Shown here one piece after another: positions 18,428 through 28,148 of a stretch of DNA of 64,000 nucleotides. A model generated the notes under the pieces. It had not been told where the DNA came from. It made no database searches and saw only the letters and a list, made by a program, of their open reading frames with translations. Source of the stretch: Yersinia thracica (GTDB lineage Bacteria; Pseudomonadota; Gammaproteobacteria; Enterobacterales; Enterobacteriaceae); assembly GCF_902170565.1 (NCBI RefSeq), contig NZ_CABHXX010000110.1, forward strand, positions 1-64,000, in the 5' to 3' direction. Both the position numbers and the translations under genes were made by a program. Position 1 is the stretch's first letter, and every line of letters starts with the position of its first letter.

Positions 18428-20077
18428 ATGGAAATCTTTTTTACAATCCTCATCCTGATTTTGGTGGTGTCGCTTTCCGGCGTTGTCACTCGGATGTTGC
18501 CGTTTCAAATCCCCCTCCCATTGATGCAGATTGTTTGTGGTGCCTTATTGGCTTTTCCCCACTTTGGTTTGCATGTTGATTTCGACCCGGAATTATTCCT
18601 GGTGCTGTTTATTCCGCCGCTGTTATTTGCTGACGGCTGGAAAACACCGACACGGGAATTTATTCACCATGGGCGGGAAATATTTGGTCTGGCCCTGGCC
18701 TTGGTGTTGGTCACGGTGGTGGGGGTCGGCTACCTGATTTACTGGATGGTGCCGGGTATTCCGCTGGTCGCCGCCTTTGCGCTGGCGGCGGTATTGTCGC
18801 CAACCGATGCCGTGGCGTTGTCCGGTATTGTGGGGAAAGGGCGCATACCTAAATCGATTATGGGCGTACTGGAAGGGGAGGCATTGATGAATGATGCTTC
18901 CGGTCTGGTGGCGCTGAAATTTGCCATTGCCGTGGCGATGGGCACCATGGTGTTTACGGTTTCCGGGGCGACGCTAGAATTCCTGAAAGTGGCGATTGGT
19001 GGGCTGTTGGCCGGTGTGGCTGTCACCTGGCTCTACAGTAAATCGCTGCGTTTGATGAGCCGCTGGAGTGGTGATGATCCGGCAACACAAATCGTCTTGC
19101 TGCTGCTGTTGCCGTTCGCCTCTTACTTGATTGCCGAGCATATTGGGGTTTCCGGCATTTTGGCCGCAGTGGCCGCGGGGATGACCATCAGTCAGTCTGG
19201 CGTGATCCGTAACGCGCCGCTGACCATGCGGTTACGCGCCGACAGTGTATGGTCGATGCTAGAATTCGTGTTTAACGGCATGGTGTTTATCCTGCTGGGC
19301 CTGCAATTACCGGGCATTCTGGAAACCTCGATTGTGCAGGCGGAACTGGACCCGACGATTCAAACCTGGAACCTGTTCGCTGATGTCGCCATCATTTATG
19401 GTGCCTTGCTGGTGCTGCGGTTTAGTTGGTTGTGGTCGATGAAGAAAATCAGCAAGCGAGTGCTGACCAAGCGTCCATTGGAATTTAGTCATTACACCAC
19501 CCGTGAACTCTGGGTGGCTTCGTTCGCCGGGGTGCGCGGGGCAATTACATTGGCCGGTGTGCTGTCCATTCCGTTATTCCTCAGTGATGGCTCGGCTTTC
19601 CCATCCCGTTACCAATTGGTATTCATCGCCACCGGCGTGATTTTGCTATCAGTCATTGTCGGGGTCATTGCTTTGCCACCATTGCTGCGCGGTGTGGTGA
19701 TGGCCGATAAAAGTGCCAGCCGCGAAGAGATTCGTTTGGCGCGGGCGGCGGCGGCGGAAGTGGCGATTGTCAGCTTGAATAAGATGGAAGAGCGCCTGGC
19801 CGCCAGCAGTGAGGAGAATATCGACCCTGAATTACTGAAAGAAGTCAGTTCACGGGTGATTGGTACTCTACGACGGCGAACTGGCAGCAAAGATGAAATC
19901 GAGAACACGTTATTGATAGAAAATCTGGAGCGGCGTTTCCGCTTAACGGCTCTGCGGGCCGAACGTGGCGAGCTATATCACTTGCGCGCCACACAGAAAA
20001 TCAGCAACGAAACCCTGCAAAAACTGCTGCATGATTTAGATTTGCTGGAAGCGCTGTTAATCGAAAAAGAAGGTTAA
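18428..20077 (+). CDS. yjcE: CPA1-family Na+/H+ antiporter YjcE
   Basis: Monovalent cation/proton antiporter of the inner membrane. The 549 residues match E. coli YjcE in length. About 12 helices are followed by a cytosolic helical tail (from about residue 430). The ion-binding signature is intact: SPTDAVALSGIVGKG (about 127-141) and EGEALMNDASGLV (about 150-162). AAGGAAAG precedes the ATG. Ion specificity and physiological role are not known from sequence. Confidence 0.92.
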   Translation: MEIFFTILILILVVSLSGVVTRMLPFQIPLPLMQIVCGALLAFPHFGLHVDFDPELFLVLFIPPLLFADGWKTPTREFIHHGREIFGLALALVLVTVVGVGYLIYWMVPGIPLVAAFALAAVLSPTDAVALSGIVGKGRIPKSIMGVLEGEALMNDASGLVALKFAIAVAMGTMVFTVSGATLEFLKVAIGGLLAGVAVTWLYSKSLRLMSRWSGDDPATQIVLLLLLPFASYLIAEHIGVSGILAAVAAGMTISQSGVIRNAPLTMRLRADSVWSMLEFVFNGMVFILLGLQLPGILETSIVQAELDPTIQTWNLFADVAIIYGALLVLRFSWLWSMKKISKRVLTKRPLEFSHYTTRELWVASFAGVRGAITLAGVLSIPLFLSDGSAFPSRYQLVFIATGVILLSVIVGVIALPPLLRGVVMADKSASREEIRLARAAAAEVAIVSLNKMEERLAASSEENIDPELLKEVSSRVIGTLRRRTGSKDEIENTLLIENLERRFRLTALRAERGELYHLRATQKISNETLQKLLHDLDLLEALLIEKEG

Positions 20078-20083
20078 TTCGCC

Positions 20084-21010
20084 TTAATCCGGCCACTCAT
20101 CAGTGGCCGGTTTTATCTCAACCAATGAACCATTGGGCCAAAATTCACGGCAGCGGCTAATCCATGCTTGAGCACTGTGAGAAAGATAACTTCCTTGACG
20201 CCATATCAATCCTAACTGCCAGGGCATCAGCGGTTCCAATGGGAGCCATAACAGCGCGTTTTTATCCAGCCGCTGGCAAATAGGTTCTGGCAAAATGGCG
20301 ATACCAATATTGGCTTGCACCATGGCGGCAAGAAAGTCCCACTGACCGCTGCGCACGGCGATTTGGGGAGTAAAACCACCGGTGGTAAAAGCATCCATTA
20401 ACTGACGGTAAAGAGCAAAATCCTCGTTATAAATCAGGATAGGAAGGTTCGCCAACTCGGGGATACTAATGGTGGTGCGGTTAAGCCAAAATGCAGTGCG
20501 CGGCACCACCACACACAATGGGTGACTGAACAGCGGCAATGATGTCAGCGGCAAATTGATATCCGCAGGAAGGGCGGTCAGGGCTAAATCAAGCTCACCG
20601 GATAACACCGCTTGTTGTACGGTCAGACCACCGAATTCGGCAATTTGTAGCTCAATACCGGGGTAACTTCGGCGAAATTCGCTGATAAGTACCGCCATTT
20701 GCGTGCCGACCATTGGCGGAATGCCCAGCCGTAACTTGCCTTTCTTCAATGAGCTGATGTCTTCCAGCTCCGCTTCCAACTGTTGAAATTGGTCGAGGAT
20801 AGTCAGCCCGCGCTGATAAACCGCCTGTCCGCTGTCAGTCAAATGCAGGCGTCGCCCTTCACGAGTCAGTAAACTGCACTCCAATTCATTTTCCAAATTG
20901 CGTAGCATTTTGCTGATGGTGGGCTGGGTGACAAACAGCTTCTCCGCCGCCCGAGTGAAGCTTTGCTGGCGCACCACTTCGACGAAATAACGCAATGTTC
21001 TGATATCCAT
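20084..21010 (-). CDS. LysR-family regulator, probable regulator of cidAB
   Basis: LysR-type transcription factor: an N-terminal winged helix-turn-helix (MDIRTLRYFVEVVRQQSFTR ... LFVTQPTISKMLRNLE) and a periplasmic-binding-like effector domain. The frame runs 21 codons further upstream, but MDIRTL with AGGAAAA upstream is the family's usual start; 308 residues result. Its divergent placement from the cidA/cidB pair is the classic CidR arrangement, where the regulator senses a carboxylate such as acetate or pyruvate. The ligand here is inferred. Confidence 0.9.
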   Translation of the reverse strand: MDIRTLRYFVEVVRQQSFTRAAEKLFVTQPTISKMLRNLENELECSLLTREGRRLHLTDSGQAVYQRGLTILDQFQQLEAELEDISSLKKGKLRLGIPPMVGTQMAVLISEFRRSYPGIELQIAEFGGLTVQQAVLSGELDLALTALPADINLPLTSLPLFSHPLCVVVPRTAFWLNRTTISIPELANLPILIYNEDFALYRQLMDAFTTGGFTPQIAVRSGQWDFLAAMVQANIGIAILPEPICQRLDKNALLWLPLEPLMPWQLGLIWRQGSYLSHSAQAWISRCREFWPNGSLVEIKPATDEWPD

Positions 21011-21149
21011 CAGTTTTCCTATCAATGAGTGAGGCCTGGAGGCGCAAAGTATGCCATTTAGGCATGATTCCAATGATTTTAATTCATTTTTCGCAAGGTT
21101 TCCTGCGGCCTATACTGAGCACTGGTAAAATTTCGCACTGGGGTTTCTC

Positions 21150-21575
21150 ATGTCATTGGCGTTACGCAGTTTTGCGCCGTCTGTTCTCTCGCGTTTACAA
21201 GTGCCGCTTCAGGTGGCGCTGTATGCCGGGCTGTTTATTATTGCTGACCAACTGGTGAGTCTCTTCCACCTGCCGTTGCCCGCCAATATCGTCGGCATGT
21301 TATTGCTGTTGGCTATGATTATGCTGCGGATCCTGCCGGTGCGTTGGGTTCAAGCCGGTTCGCGCTGGCTGTTGGCTGAAATGCTGCTGTTCTTTGTTCC
21401 TGCGGTGGTGGCGGTGGTGAATTACGCGCAATTGATTATGGTGGATGGCTGGAAAATTTTTGCTGTCATCGCGGTCAGTACCACACTGACACTCGCGGCG
21501 ACGGGCTTAGTGGTTGACCGGGTTTACCGTTTTGAGGTGTGGCTGCAACGCCGCAAGTCTAATCATCATGAATGA
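21150..21575 (+). CDS. CidA/LrgA family holin-like membrane protein
   Basis: 141-residue inner-membrane protein with four predicted helices and the family motif LPLPANIVGMLLLLAMI (about 43-59), then LLFFVPAVVAVVNY. CidA/LrgA proteins were first described as holin-like regulators of murein hydrolase activity and cell death, and related pairs move pyruvate or other small acids. It overlaps the next gene by 8 bases, so the two are translationally coupled. Confidence 0.9.
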   Translation: MSLALRSFAPSVLSRLQVPLQVALYAGLFIIADQLVSLFHLPLPANIVGMLLLLAMIMLRILPVRWVQAGSRWLLAEMLLFFVPAVVAVVNYAQLIMVDGWKIFAVIAVSTTLTLAATGLVVDRVYRFEVWLQRRKSNHHE

Positions 21576-22257
21576 TTTTATTATCAGCATCGCGTGTTTC
21601 CTGGCCACACTGGGACTTTACTTCGCCAACAAAAAACTCTATCGCCGCCGCCGATCATTGCTGCTGATGCCCTTGGTGTTAACCCCGATGGTACTGGTGT
21701 TGCTGTTGGTGGTCACCCATATCTCTTATCAGGATTACATTGGTGAGACGCATTGGTTACTGTGGCTTTTAGGGCCGGCGACTATCGCGTTTGCCGTGCC
21801 GGTTTATGAGAATATGTCGATTATCCGCCGTCACTGGTTGTCTCTCACTGCGGGCGTTATCACGGCGATAACCGTGGCGGTGGTCAGTTCGGTGTGGCTG
21901 GCGAAGTTATTGACTCTCTCGGAAGAAGTGCAGCGCAGTTTAGCGGTGCGCTCGATTACCACACCGTTTGCGCTGGAAGCAGCCAAGCAGTTGGGCGGAC
22001 AGCCGGATTTAGTCGCGCTGTTTGTGGTGATTACCGGGGTCTTCGGCATGGCGGTCGGGGATTTGCTGTTTCTGCGCCTTTCTGTGCGCAGCGGATTGGC
22101 AAAAGGCGCGGGCCTTGGGGCCTCCTCCCACGGGGCGGGTACTGCCAAAGCCTATGAGATGGGGCAGCAAGAGGGTGTGGTATCCAGCCTGGTGATGATG
22201 CTGGCCGGTATTATTACCGTTATCGGCGCACCGCTGATTGGGCACGTGCTGTGGTAA
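21568..22257 (+). CDS. CidB/LrgB family membrane protein
   Basis: Partner of the CidA-like protein, 229 residues, six or seven helices. Family signatures are VRSITTPFALEAAKQLGG (about 131-148), VITGVFGMAVGDLLF and the C-terminal GASSHGAGTAKAYEMGQQEG (about 186-205). The longer open frame begins inside cidA; the ATG at 21568 gives the standard N-terminus. Co-transcribed with the upstream gene and probably controlled by the divergent LysR protein. Confidence 0.9.
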   Translation: MNDFIISIACFLATLGLYFANKKLYRRRRSLLLMPLVLTPMVLVLLLVVTHISYQDYIGETHWLLWLLGPATIAFAVPVYENMSIIRRHWLSLTAGVITAITVAVVSSVWLAKLLTLSEEVQRSLAVRSITTPFALEAAKQLGGQPDLVALFVVITGVFGMAVGDLLFLRLSVRSGLAKGAGLGASSHGAGTAKAYEMGQQEGVVSSLVMMLAGIITVIGAPLIGHVLW

Positions 22258-22511
22258 TGATAATAACTCATTATGGATGAGTGAATAATCGGAGCCAAAA
22301 TTATCGGTGTTTACTCAATAATTTTCCGCGATGCATAAAAATAACCCTATCAATAGAAAGGTTGAATAAGATTGAGGCCCGTATTTTGTCAGGGTCGTAA
22401 TATAAAAAACTGCATATACCGGTGAAATTCGGATTTTTTGAATTCCCAATTCGTTATCTAATTCCTCTGAGAAAGTTTTTACCTCGTATATTAGATAAAA
22501 GGAAAGGGATT

Positions 22512-24038
22512 ATGCCTCATTACTTAACGCCTTTGATTTGTGGATTACCCTGGTTGTTCACCGGCAGTTGTTTGGCACAAGCGGATGTCGAAACAACAAA
22601 ATGCAGCAATCCGGATTTTTCTCAGGTTTTATCCTGTTATAAGGATAAATTGTCCAGCGAGCCGCTTATTTACAATTTACTGAGTCAGGAGAATTTACCG
22701 GGGCTAGAATGGCGTCGTTACCAACTGACTTCTCAACAGTGGGCACCTGAGAATTTGGTCTCCCCTGCTGCCTGGCAGCATGAAGTAGAGATCTTTATTC
22801 CGACTGGCAGTACCTCGACGCAAGCGCTGGTGGTGATTAATAATGGTATTAACCATGCAACCAGCACGGATCCTGCCTCTGGCCCGACTGATTTCTCCAT
22901 CGACTTATTGCAAAAAATTGCCCGGGAAACGGATACCCTGGTGATATCAATCAGCACTATTCCCAATCAATATCTTGAATATCAGCAGGATGGCGTGCCA
23001 CGCAAGGAGGATTTCAGTGTCGCCCGTAGCTGGACTTTATTTATGGATGCACCGGAGTCTCGTTCTACCTTGCCCTTGCAGGTCCCCATGGCGGCGGCAG
23101 TTTCTCAGGCCATGACTCTGGCCCAACAAGCTTTGCCGCAAAAGGCATTAGACAGTTTTATTGTTACCGGCTTATCCAAACGGGGTTGGACAACCTGGCT
23201 CACGGCACTTGCTGATACCCGGGTTGTGGCCATGGTGCCCTTTGTTATTGATCTGCTTGATACTCGCGCTGCATTGGAACATATGTATAAATCTTATGGG
23301 GGAAATTGGCCCATAGCCTTCACTCCTTATTATCAGGACGAAATTGATAAAAAGTTGGAGACACCTGGCTTTTCCAAATTGATGCAGATTATTGATCCCA
23401 TGCAATATATGGGAACTGAGTATCAATCCCGGCTGAGTATTCCGAAATATATTATCAATGCCAGTGGCGACGATTTTTATGTGCCTGATAATACAGATTT
23501 TTATTACGATAAATTACCAGGCGAGAAAGTATTGCGAGTGGCACCCAATTCCAGCCACTATGGTATTAAGGCTTTCAGCGAACAGTCATTGATTCCCTTT
23601 GTTAATCGCCTACGGCAATCCACGGCCTTGCCGCAAGTGGATAGCAGCATCGAAATGAAAGAAAAGTTGCAAACATTGACGGTAAAACTGTCCGAGACGC
23701 CGAATAAAGTGCTGCTATGGACTGCGGCAAATAATGAGGCGCGTGACTTCCGCTATGCCTGTGATGTGAGCTACGCCGCATTCCCACTGGCGGTAACCCC
23801 GGAAAATACCCTTGAGATTGCGCTGACTGCACCAGCCTCTGGGTGGCAGGCCACTTTTGTTGAGGCAACTTTCAGTGATGGTTTTGTCGCAACCACGCCA
23901 GTTTATATCTCACCAAAAGAGAGTTATCCGACCACAGCTCCCCCGATTGGTGGGGCGGCTTGTAAAACATTGCCGGGGCGAAATCTCGTTGTAATAGAAA
24001 ATGCAGCGCAGACAGAGACAGCGGTGGCGGCGGATTGA
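22512..24038 (+). CDS. PhoPQ-activated pathogenicity-related protein (PqaA-like), secreted hydrolase
   Basis: Exported alpha/beta-hydrolase of the PhoPQ_related family. I choose the ATG at 22512 because GGAAAGGG precedes it and the protein then begins with a signal peptide ending near SCLAQA; 508 residues. Catalytic elements are visible: nucleophile elbow TGLSKRGWTTW (about 217-227), acid region NASGDDFYVPDN and HYG after PNSS. Salmonella PqaA is PhoP-activated and linked to antimicrobial-peptide resistance; the natural substrate is unknown. No convincing PhoP box was found upstream. Confidence 0.85.
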   Translation: MPHYLTPLICGLPWLFTGSCLAQADVETTKCSNPDFSQVLSCYKDKLSSEPLIYNLLSQENLPGLEWRRYQLTSQQWAPENLVSPAAWQHEVEIFIPTGSTSTQALVVINNGINHATSTDPASGPTDFSIDLLQKIARETDTLVISISTIPNQYLEYQQDGVPRKEDFSVARSWTLFMDAPESRSTLPLQVPMAAAVSQAMTLAQQALPQKALDSFIVTGLSKRGWTTWLTALADTRVVAMVPFVIDLLDTRAALEHMYKSYGGNWPIAFTPYYQDEIDKKLETPGFSKLMQIIDPMQYMGTEYQSRLSIPKYIINASGDDFYVPDNTDFYYDKLPGEKVLRVAPNSSHYGIKAFSEQSLIPFVNRLRQSTALPQVDSSIEMKEKLQTLTVKLSETPNKVLLWTAANNEARDFRYACDVSYAAFPLAVTPENTLEIALTAPASGWQATFVEATFSDGFVATTPVYISPKESYPTTAPPIGGAACKTLPGRNLVVIENAAQTETAVAAD

Positions 24039-24050
24039 GCGGATTTTAGG

Positions 24051-24086
24051 TAATAAAAAACCCGGCATAGACCGGGTTTTTTATTA
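24051..24086. terminator. Bidirectional terminator between pqaA-like gene and lpxP
   Basis: CCCGG/CCGGG stem extended by A6 on the left and T6 on the right, so it can stop transcription from both convergent genes. Confidence 0.9.
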
Positions 24087-24094
24087 TGTTGTAC

Positions 24095-25015
24095 TTAATA
24101 GAGTGACGCTTCACCCACAGGGCGGGTTTTAAAGCGGCGGTGCAACCAAAGATATTGCTCGGGTGCGCGCATGATTTCTTTTTCAATCACTTTATTCATG
24201 TAACGGGCGGCGGCTAATTCGTCATCTATTGGATAATCTTCCAATGCCGGTTGAATAAGCAGGTCATAACCACTGCCATCTGTTTTGCGCAATAACACTA
24301 ACGGCAGCAATGCCGGTTTTGCCAGGCGGGCCAACATAAAGGTGCCGCTGGTAGTGGCGGCTTGATCAACGGCAAACAAGGGCACAAAAACACTGCCACG
24401 TGGGCCGTAATCTTGATCTGGGGCGAACCAAACGGCTTCACCTTTCTTTAGTGCGTGCACCATGCCGCGTAGGTCTTTACGATCCAACATCGCCTTATTG
24501 GAGCGCATTCGGCCCCAAGTCTGTACCAATTCCATCACTTTATTATTGTGTGGGCGGTACATTGCCATCATCGGTTGGCATTGGCCCATGACTCGGCCAC
24601 CCAGTTCCAGCGACATAAAATGGACGCCAATCACCAAGACACCGCGTTTGCCTTCCTGCGCTTTTTTCAGATTATTCAGACCGGAGACGGTAAACCAGCG
24701 CTTGACGCGCGCATCGGGCCAAAACCATGCCATACCTGTTTCCAGCAACCCCATGCCCAAGGATTCGAAATTACCCACAATCGTGCGCTCGAGGGTGATT
24801 GTGTCCATCTCAGGGAAGCACAGTTCGAGGTTACGTCGGGCGATGGAAACCCGCCGCTTGAGAAAGCGCATTGAGCTACGTCCGAGCCAAATTCCCAATT
24901 TATTGAGCAGCGGGTAGGGCAGTTGGACTAATAGAAACAGTACGCCAAGGCCAAACCAAGTTAGCCAATAGCGCGGGTGGAGCAGTGAAATATGGAATTT
25001 CTGCGGCTTTATCAT
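24095..25015 (-). CDS. lpxP: Lipid A palmitoleoyl acyltransferase LpxP (Kdo2-lipid IVA)
   Basis: Inner-membrane acyltransferase of the LpxL/LpxM/LpxP family that adds the secondary acyl chain to Kdo2-lipid IVA; LpxP uses palmitoleate and is favoured in the cold. The 306 residues match E. coli LpxP in length. Hallmarks are [23 protein letters not shown], the catalytic HX4E in [11 protein letters not shown] (about 131-141) and [13 protein letters not shown]. LpxP fits better than LpxL by eye. The start at 25015 lies 13 bases after a perfect inverted repeat. Confidence 0.9.
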   Translation of the reverse strand: MIKPQKFHISLLHPRYWLTWFGLGVLFLLVQLPYPLLNKLGIWLGRSSMRFLKRRVSIARRNLELCFPEMDTITLERTIVGNFESLGMGLLETGMAWFWPDARVKRWFTVSGLNNLKKAQEGKRGVLVIGVHFMSLELGGRVMGQCQPMMAMYRPHNNKVMELVQTWGRMRSNKAMLDRKDLRGMVHALKKGEAVWFAPDQDYGPRGSVFVPLFAVDQAATTSGTFMLARLAKPALLPLVLLRKTDGSGYDLLIQPALEDYPIDDELAAARYMNKVIEKEIMRAPEQYLWLHRRFKTRPVGEASLY

Positions 25016-25028
25016 ATGAACTCTATCG

Positions 25029-25060
25029 TTATGCGTTAAGTGCGAGCTTGTAACGCATAA
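25029..25060 (-). promoter_or_regulatory. Perfect inverted repeat in the lpxP leader
   Basis: TTATGCGTTA (25029-25038) and TAACGCATAA (25051-25060) form a perfect 10-bp stem; CTATCG (25023-25028) and CGATAG (25071-25076) can extend it as an outer stem. It sits 14 bases upstream of the lpxP start. It may be an operator or a leader hairpin that includes the weak ribosome site. The remainder of the 25016-25319 gap shows nothing recognisable. Confidence 0.45.
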
Positions 25061-25319
25061 GGATATAACTCGATAGCGATACATATCTTCAGACACCCTA
25101 GGTCAATTATTGTTTTCGTGAATACGATAATTGACGCAATATTTACATTAAAAGCGGTGTTCGCGTAGTGAATGGTCACAAAAGAGGGGCTATCGGTAAG
25201 CGAGGTGAGCTTTTCGCCAATTATATCATAACCGCGGTAAATGATATAAAAAGATGAGGGCCGAAGATGTTGTTTATACACCGCACCGGTATAACAGCGC
25301 GGCTATCTGTTTGATATTT

Positions 25320-26495
25320 TTACCAGAAACCCAAGACACTCCACCAGGCACTACCGATAATCAGCCAGATAGGAATGACCACCAAACTGATCAGAAAACC
25401 GATTTTCCACCAGGTGGTGAGGGGGATAAAGTTGCAACCAAATAGTATCGCGGCAGGGCCACCGGAGTAATGTGTGGTCGCCATATACAGGTTACTGAAC
25501 ATGCCAAACACCAATCCTGTCAGCATTGGCGGTGCACCCGCGGCAATGGTGATAGAAACAAAAATCGTATACATGGCGCTGATATGGGCAATGGCGCTGG
25601 CCATCATATAGTGGCTGTAATAGTACGCCAGCAGTAGAATCCCCATCATCGGCAGCCAATTCATACCCTGTACTGAACCTGCAATTGAGGCCCCAAACCA
25701 GCTCATTGGCCCCATTTCTTTCAGTTTCACGAGGGCCAGTGTGCGCATTTCCGGGGTTTTCTTCAGTTCCGGCGGATAAAAGCGATACAGCAGCAATGGG
25801 ATGATCGTCAGAGAGAGTAAACCTGGGACAATCGCGGCCAGCGCCCAACTGACCCAGGTAATGGTTATTCCCATCTCGCCAGCCAGCTTACCTATCATCG
25901 GGTTACCGGCCATTGACGTCAGAAACATGGCACAAATAATGGCATCACACTGAACAATGCATTGCACCAGAAAAGCCCCGATTTTGCGTTCAGTGCTTTG
26001 CTCGGGATTTGATTCATATACATCAGATATCGAGCGAAATAGCGGTGTAATGATGCCACCGCAACGAGCAGCAGTTGATGGCATCGCGGGTGCAAACAGT
26101 AAATCGGTGAGTATCAAACCGTAAGCCAGACCCAATGAGCTATGGCCTAACTTACTGATAAATAAGTAGCCTACTCGGCGGCTAAAACCTGTTTTAATAA
26201 AACTGCGTGAGATAAAGAAAGCACAGGCTATCATCCAAATTATAGGGTCAGCAAAGCCGGCGAGCACTTCTTTAATACTCAACAAGCCGGTGGCTGCGAC
26301 GACTGTCAGGCTGAATATCGCCAGGGCGCCTAATGGATAAGGCGAGATAATCAGGCCAATAACTGTCGCGGCAAAGACCGCCATGAGGTGCCAGGCACGT
26401 GGATCAATAGATTCTGGTACTGGGCTAAACCAGATACTTATCCCAATTAATAGGATAAGCAGCATTCTTCCTATACGTGTTTTGAGTATCGACAT
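25320..26495 (-). pseudogene. DASS-family dicarboxylate/anion transporter with internal in-frame deletion
   Basis: Divalent anion:sodium symporter family member (SLC13/CitT/TtdT-like) for di- or tricarboxylates. The N-terminal half (about residues 1-265) and the C-terminal part (from about 266: WFGASIAGSVQGMNWLPMMG, then YYSHYMMASAIAHISAMY) both align with the family. Between them, around base 25700, LKEMGPMS is joined directly to WFGASIAG. Full-length relatives have roughly 80 residues there, including DTLIWF-type membrane segments. With 391 residues instead of about 470-490, transport is probably lost, though the frame is intact. Confidence 0.75.
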
Positions 26496-26924
26496 GATTA
26501 TTTACCCTGAAGCTATTTTGTATACAGCAATCTTCGCCAGCAGTAATAGAAAATAGTTAACTTATTAATGTTGTAATTATATGAGGCAACTGTATAAGGA
26601 AAATAATGCCATCATTTTGTTTAAAGTTATTTTTGTATTATACGGAGTGGGAAAGTGCGGCGAGAGGGATATATTGTTCTAATCTGAGTAATTCAGACAA
26701 GGTTTGGCGATTACTTTACTTTATTAATTATATTTTACGGGGTTTAATCTATTAAGTAAGCGTTATTTATCCTTAATTTACAATATGATAGTGTTTTTTT
26801 TTGTGATTTATAAAACTTGAATGCATTAGTTAAAAATAATGATGGCGTATAAATTTCGTGTATTAAATATTTCATTATGGGATGGTGGGAGTTTATATTG
26901 TTAAGGATAGACCTTATTCCCAAT
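26496..26924. other. AT-rich intergenic region, no feature recognised
   Basis: About 430 bases of very AT-rich DNA upstream of the DASS gene. A 61-codon minus-strand frame here has no ribosome site or coding character. It presumably holds the transporter promoter. Confidence 0.4.
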
Positions 26925-26953
26925 AACAAAAAACCCGCACAAAGGCGGGTTAT
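26925..26953 (-). terminator. Terminator downstream of the cspA pair
   Basis: Stem AACCCGC (26932-26938) with GCGGGTT (26945-26951), followed on the minus strand by T6. It is about 120 bases after the last cold-shock gene. Confidence 0.8.
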
Positions 26954-27073
26954 TTTTATTCAGAGTGATTTAACTGCTCAGGACTATCACCTTCATCGCT
27001 ATCGTAAATCATTCCGATATACCTGAGATCTTGAAGCTACAGCTTCGAAGACCTCGGTACTTATTATTGACTC

Positions 27074-27286
27074 TTACAGAGCAATAACGTTTACCGCTGA
27101 TGGGCCTTTAGCGCCGCTCTCGATAGAGAACTCAACTTTTTGGCCTTCATCTAAGGTTTTGAAATCATTGCTCTGGATAGCAGAGAAGTGAACGAACACG
27201 TCTTTGCTGCCATCAGCAGGAGTGATAAAACCAAAACCTTTATCAGCGTTAAACCATTTTACTAAACCAGTCATTTTATTAGACAT
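27074..27286 (-). CDS. cspA2: CspA-family cold-shock protein, downstream copy
   Basis: 70-residue single-domain RNA chaperone that melts mRNA structure at low temperature. RNP1 KGFGFITP and RNP2 VFVHF are intact. The start MSNKMTG follows AAGGAAG; the upstream extension of the frame is leader sequence. The protein differs from its upstream twin at only a few residues (NADKGFG versus DAGKGFG, VIAL versus VVAL). Y. enterocolitica is known to carry a tandem cspA1/cspA2 duplication; the symbol rests on that. Confidence 0.88.
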   Translation of the reverse strand: MSNKMTGLVKWFNADKGFGFITPADGSKDVFVHFSAIQSNDFKTLDEGQKVEFSIESGAKGPSAVNVIAL

Positions 27287-27435
27287 AGAGATACTTCCTT
27301 CAATTATTTTTGATTGCCGCCATAGGCGAGCGAATAGGCTTGGGCACAACTTATGGGGCACTTAGAAGGAATTTCGCGGAGAAGAGGTATCTGTCTGATA
27401 GCGCTAATACGGGGAACTGCTTTACTAAAACTGCT
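27287..27435 (-). promoter_or_regulatory. Duplicated cold-shock leader, copy before cspA2
   Basis: Several blocks are shared in order with the leader of the upstream copy: the ribosome-site block beside the start codon, a GGCACTTAG block, a TAGCGCT block and a 20-base block at 27416-27435 (minus: AGCAGTTTTAGTAAAGCAGT). Long structured leaders control cspA stability and translation. Confidence 0.6.
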
Positions 27436-27550
27436 TGCATAAATGTTACTGTCAACCGGGTACTACTTTTTCATTTACTTGGGGAGCGGCTACACTGCTC
27501 GGGCCTGGCCGTCATCGCTGTCGGTAGCCAGCTCCCCTAATCACACTGAA

Positions 27551-27763
27551 TTACAGAGCGACTACGTTTACCGCTGATGGGCCTTTAGCGCCGCTCTCGA
27601 TAGAGAACTCAACTTTTTGGCCTTCATCTAAGGTTTTGAAATCATTGCTCTGGATAGCAGAGAAGTGAACGAACACGTCTTTGCTGCCATCAGCAGGAGT
27701 GATAAAACCAAAACCTTTACCAGCGTCAAACCATTTTACTAAACCAGTCATTTTATTAGACAT
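27551..27763 (-). CDS. cspA1: CspA-family cold-shock protein, upstream copy
   Basis: 70 residues, nearly identical to the downstream copy and also close to E. coli CspA. It has KGFGFITP and [12 protein letters not shown]-binding motifs. The start MSNKMTG follows AAGGAAG. Both genes point the same way 264 bases apart (stop to start) with duplicated leaders, so the unit of duplication (about 480 bases) included the 5' untranslated region. Bicistronic transcription is known for the Y. enterocolitica pair and likely here. Confidence 0.88.
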   Translation of the reverse strand: MSNKMTGLVKWFDAGKGFGFITPADGSKDVFVHFSAIQSNDFKTLDEGQKVEFSIESGAKGPSAVNVVAL

Positions 27764-27917
27764 AGAGATACTTCCTTCAATTATTTTTTGCCACAATAAC
27801 GTAGCGAACGTGGTCTGTTTTTCAGAGGATAACTTATTGGGCACTTAGGAGGAGACTCACGGAGAAGGGATATCTATGGATAGCGCTTGAACTGAGGACT
27901 GCTTTACTAAAACTGCT
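27764..27917 (-). promoter_or_regulatory. Cold-shock leader before cspA1
   Basis: The first copy of the duplicated leader, with the 20-base block at 27898-27917 identical to 27416-27435. Upstream (27918-28148) is AT-rich DNA with a minus-strand TATAAT near 27992-28001; I could not fix the -35 box. Confidence 0.5.
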
Positions 27918-28148
27918 TTCATAAGGTCTGTGTTCCAAACCGATGAAGCTATTTAACCACAACACATTCCCCGTGGCAACCTAATATTTGACTATTATAG
28001 CTAGTGTCAATAGTTTCTTGCTCTAAAATCGTATAAATCGACGTCATTTTAATGTTACGAAACAGTCAATTAGGACAATAAACAAAACGGCGCATTTTTT
28101 TGTATTCAAGCGCTAAATGCCGGGGCGAATCCCCCGGCGCGTTTAAGT

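Noticed and set aside
22308..22325. Possible PhoP box before the PqaA-like gene
   Set aside because: Only one TGTTTA half-site is convincing; the second half-site five bases later matches poorly.
22512..22580. Lipoprotein signal in the PqaA-like protein (TGSC)
   Set aside because: The -3 residue is not the hydrophobic residue of a lipobox; a signal peptidase I site near AQA fits better.
26744..26929. 61-codon minus-strand frame in AT-rich gap
   Set aside because: No ribosome site and no recognisable protein character; expected by chance in AT-rich DNA.
26994..27056. Imperfect palindrome after cspA2 as another ERIC
   Set aside because: It has a GAAGCT-AC-AGCTTC centre but lacks the ERIC core and ends; too little to assign.
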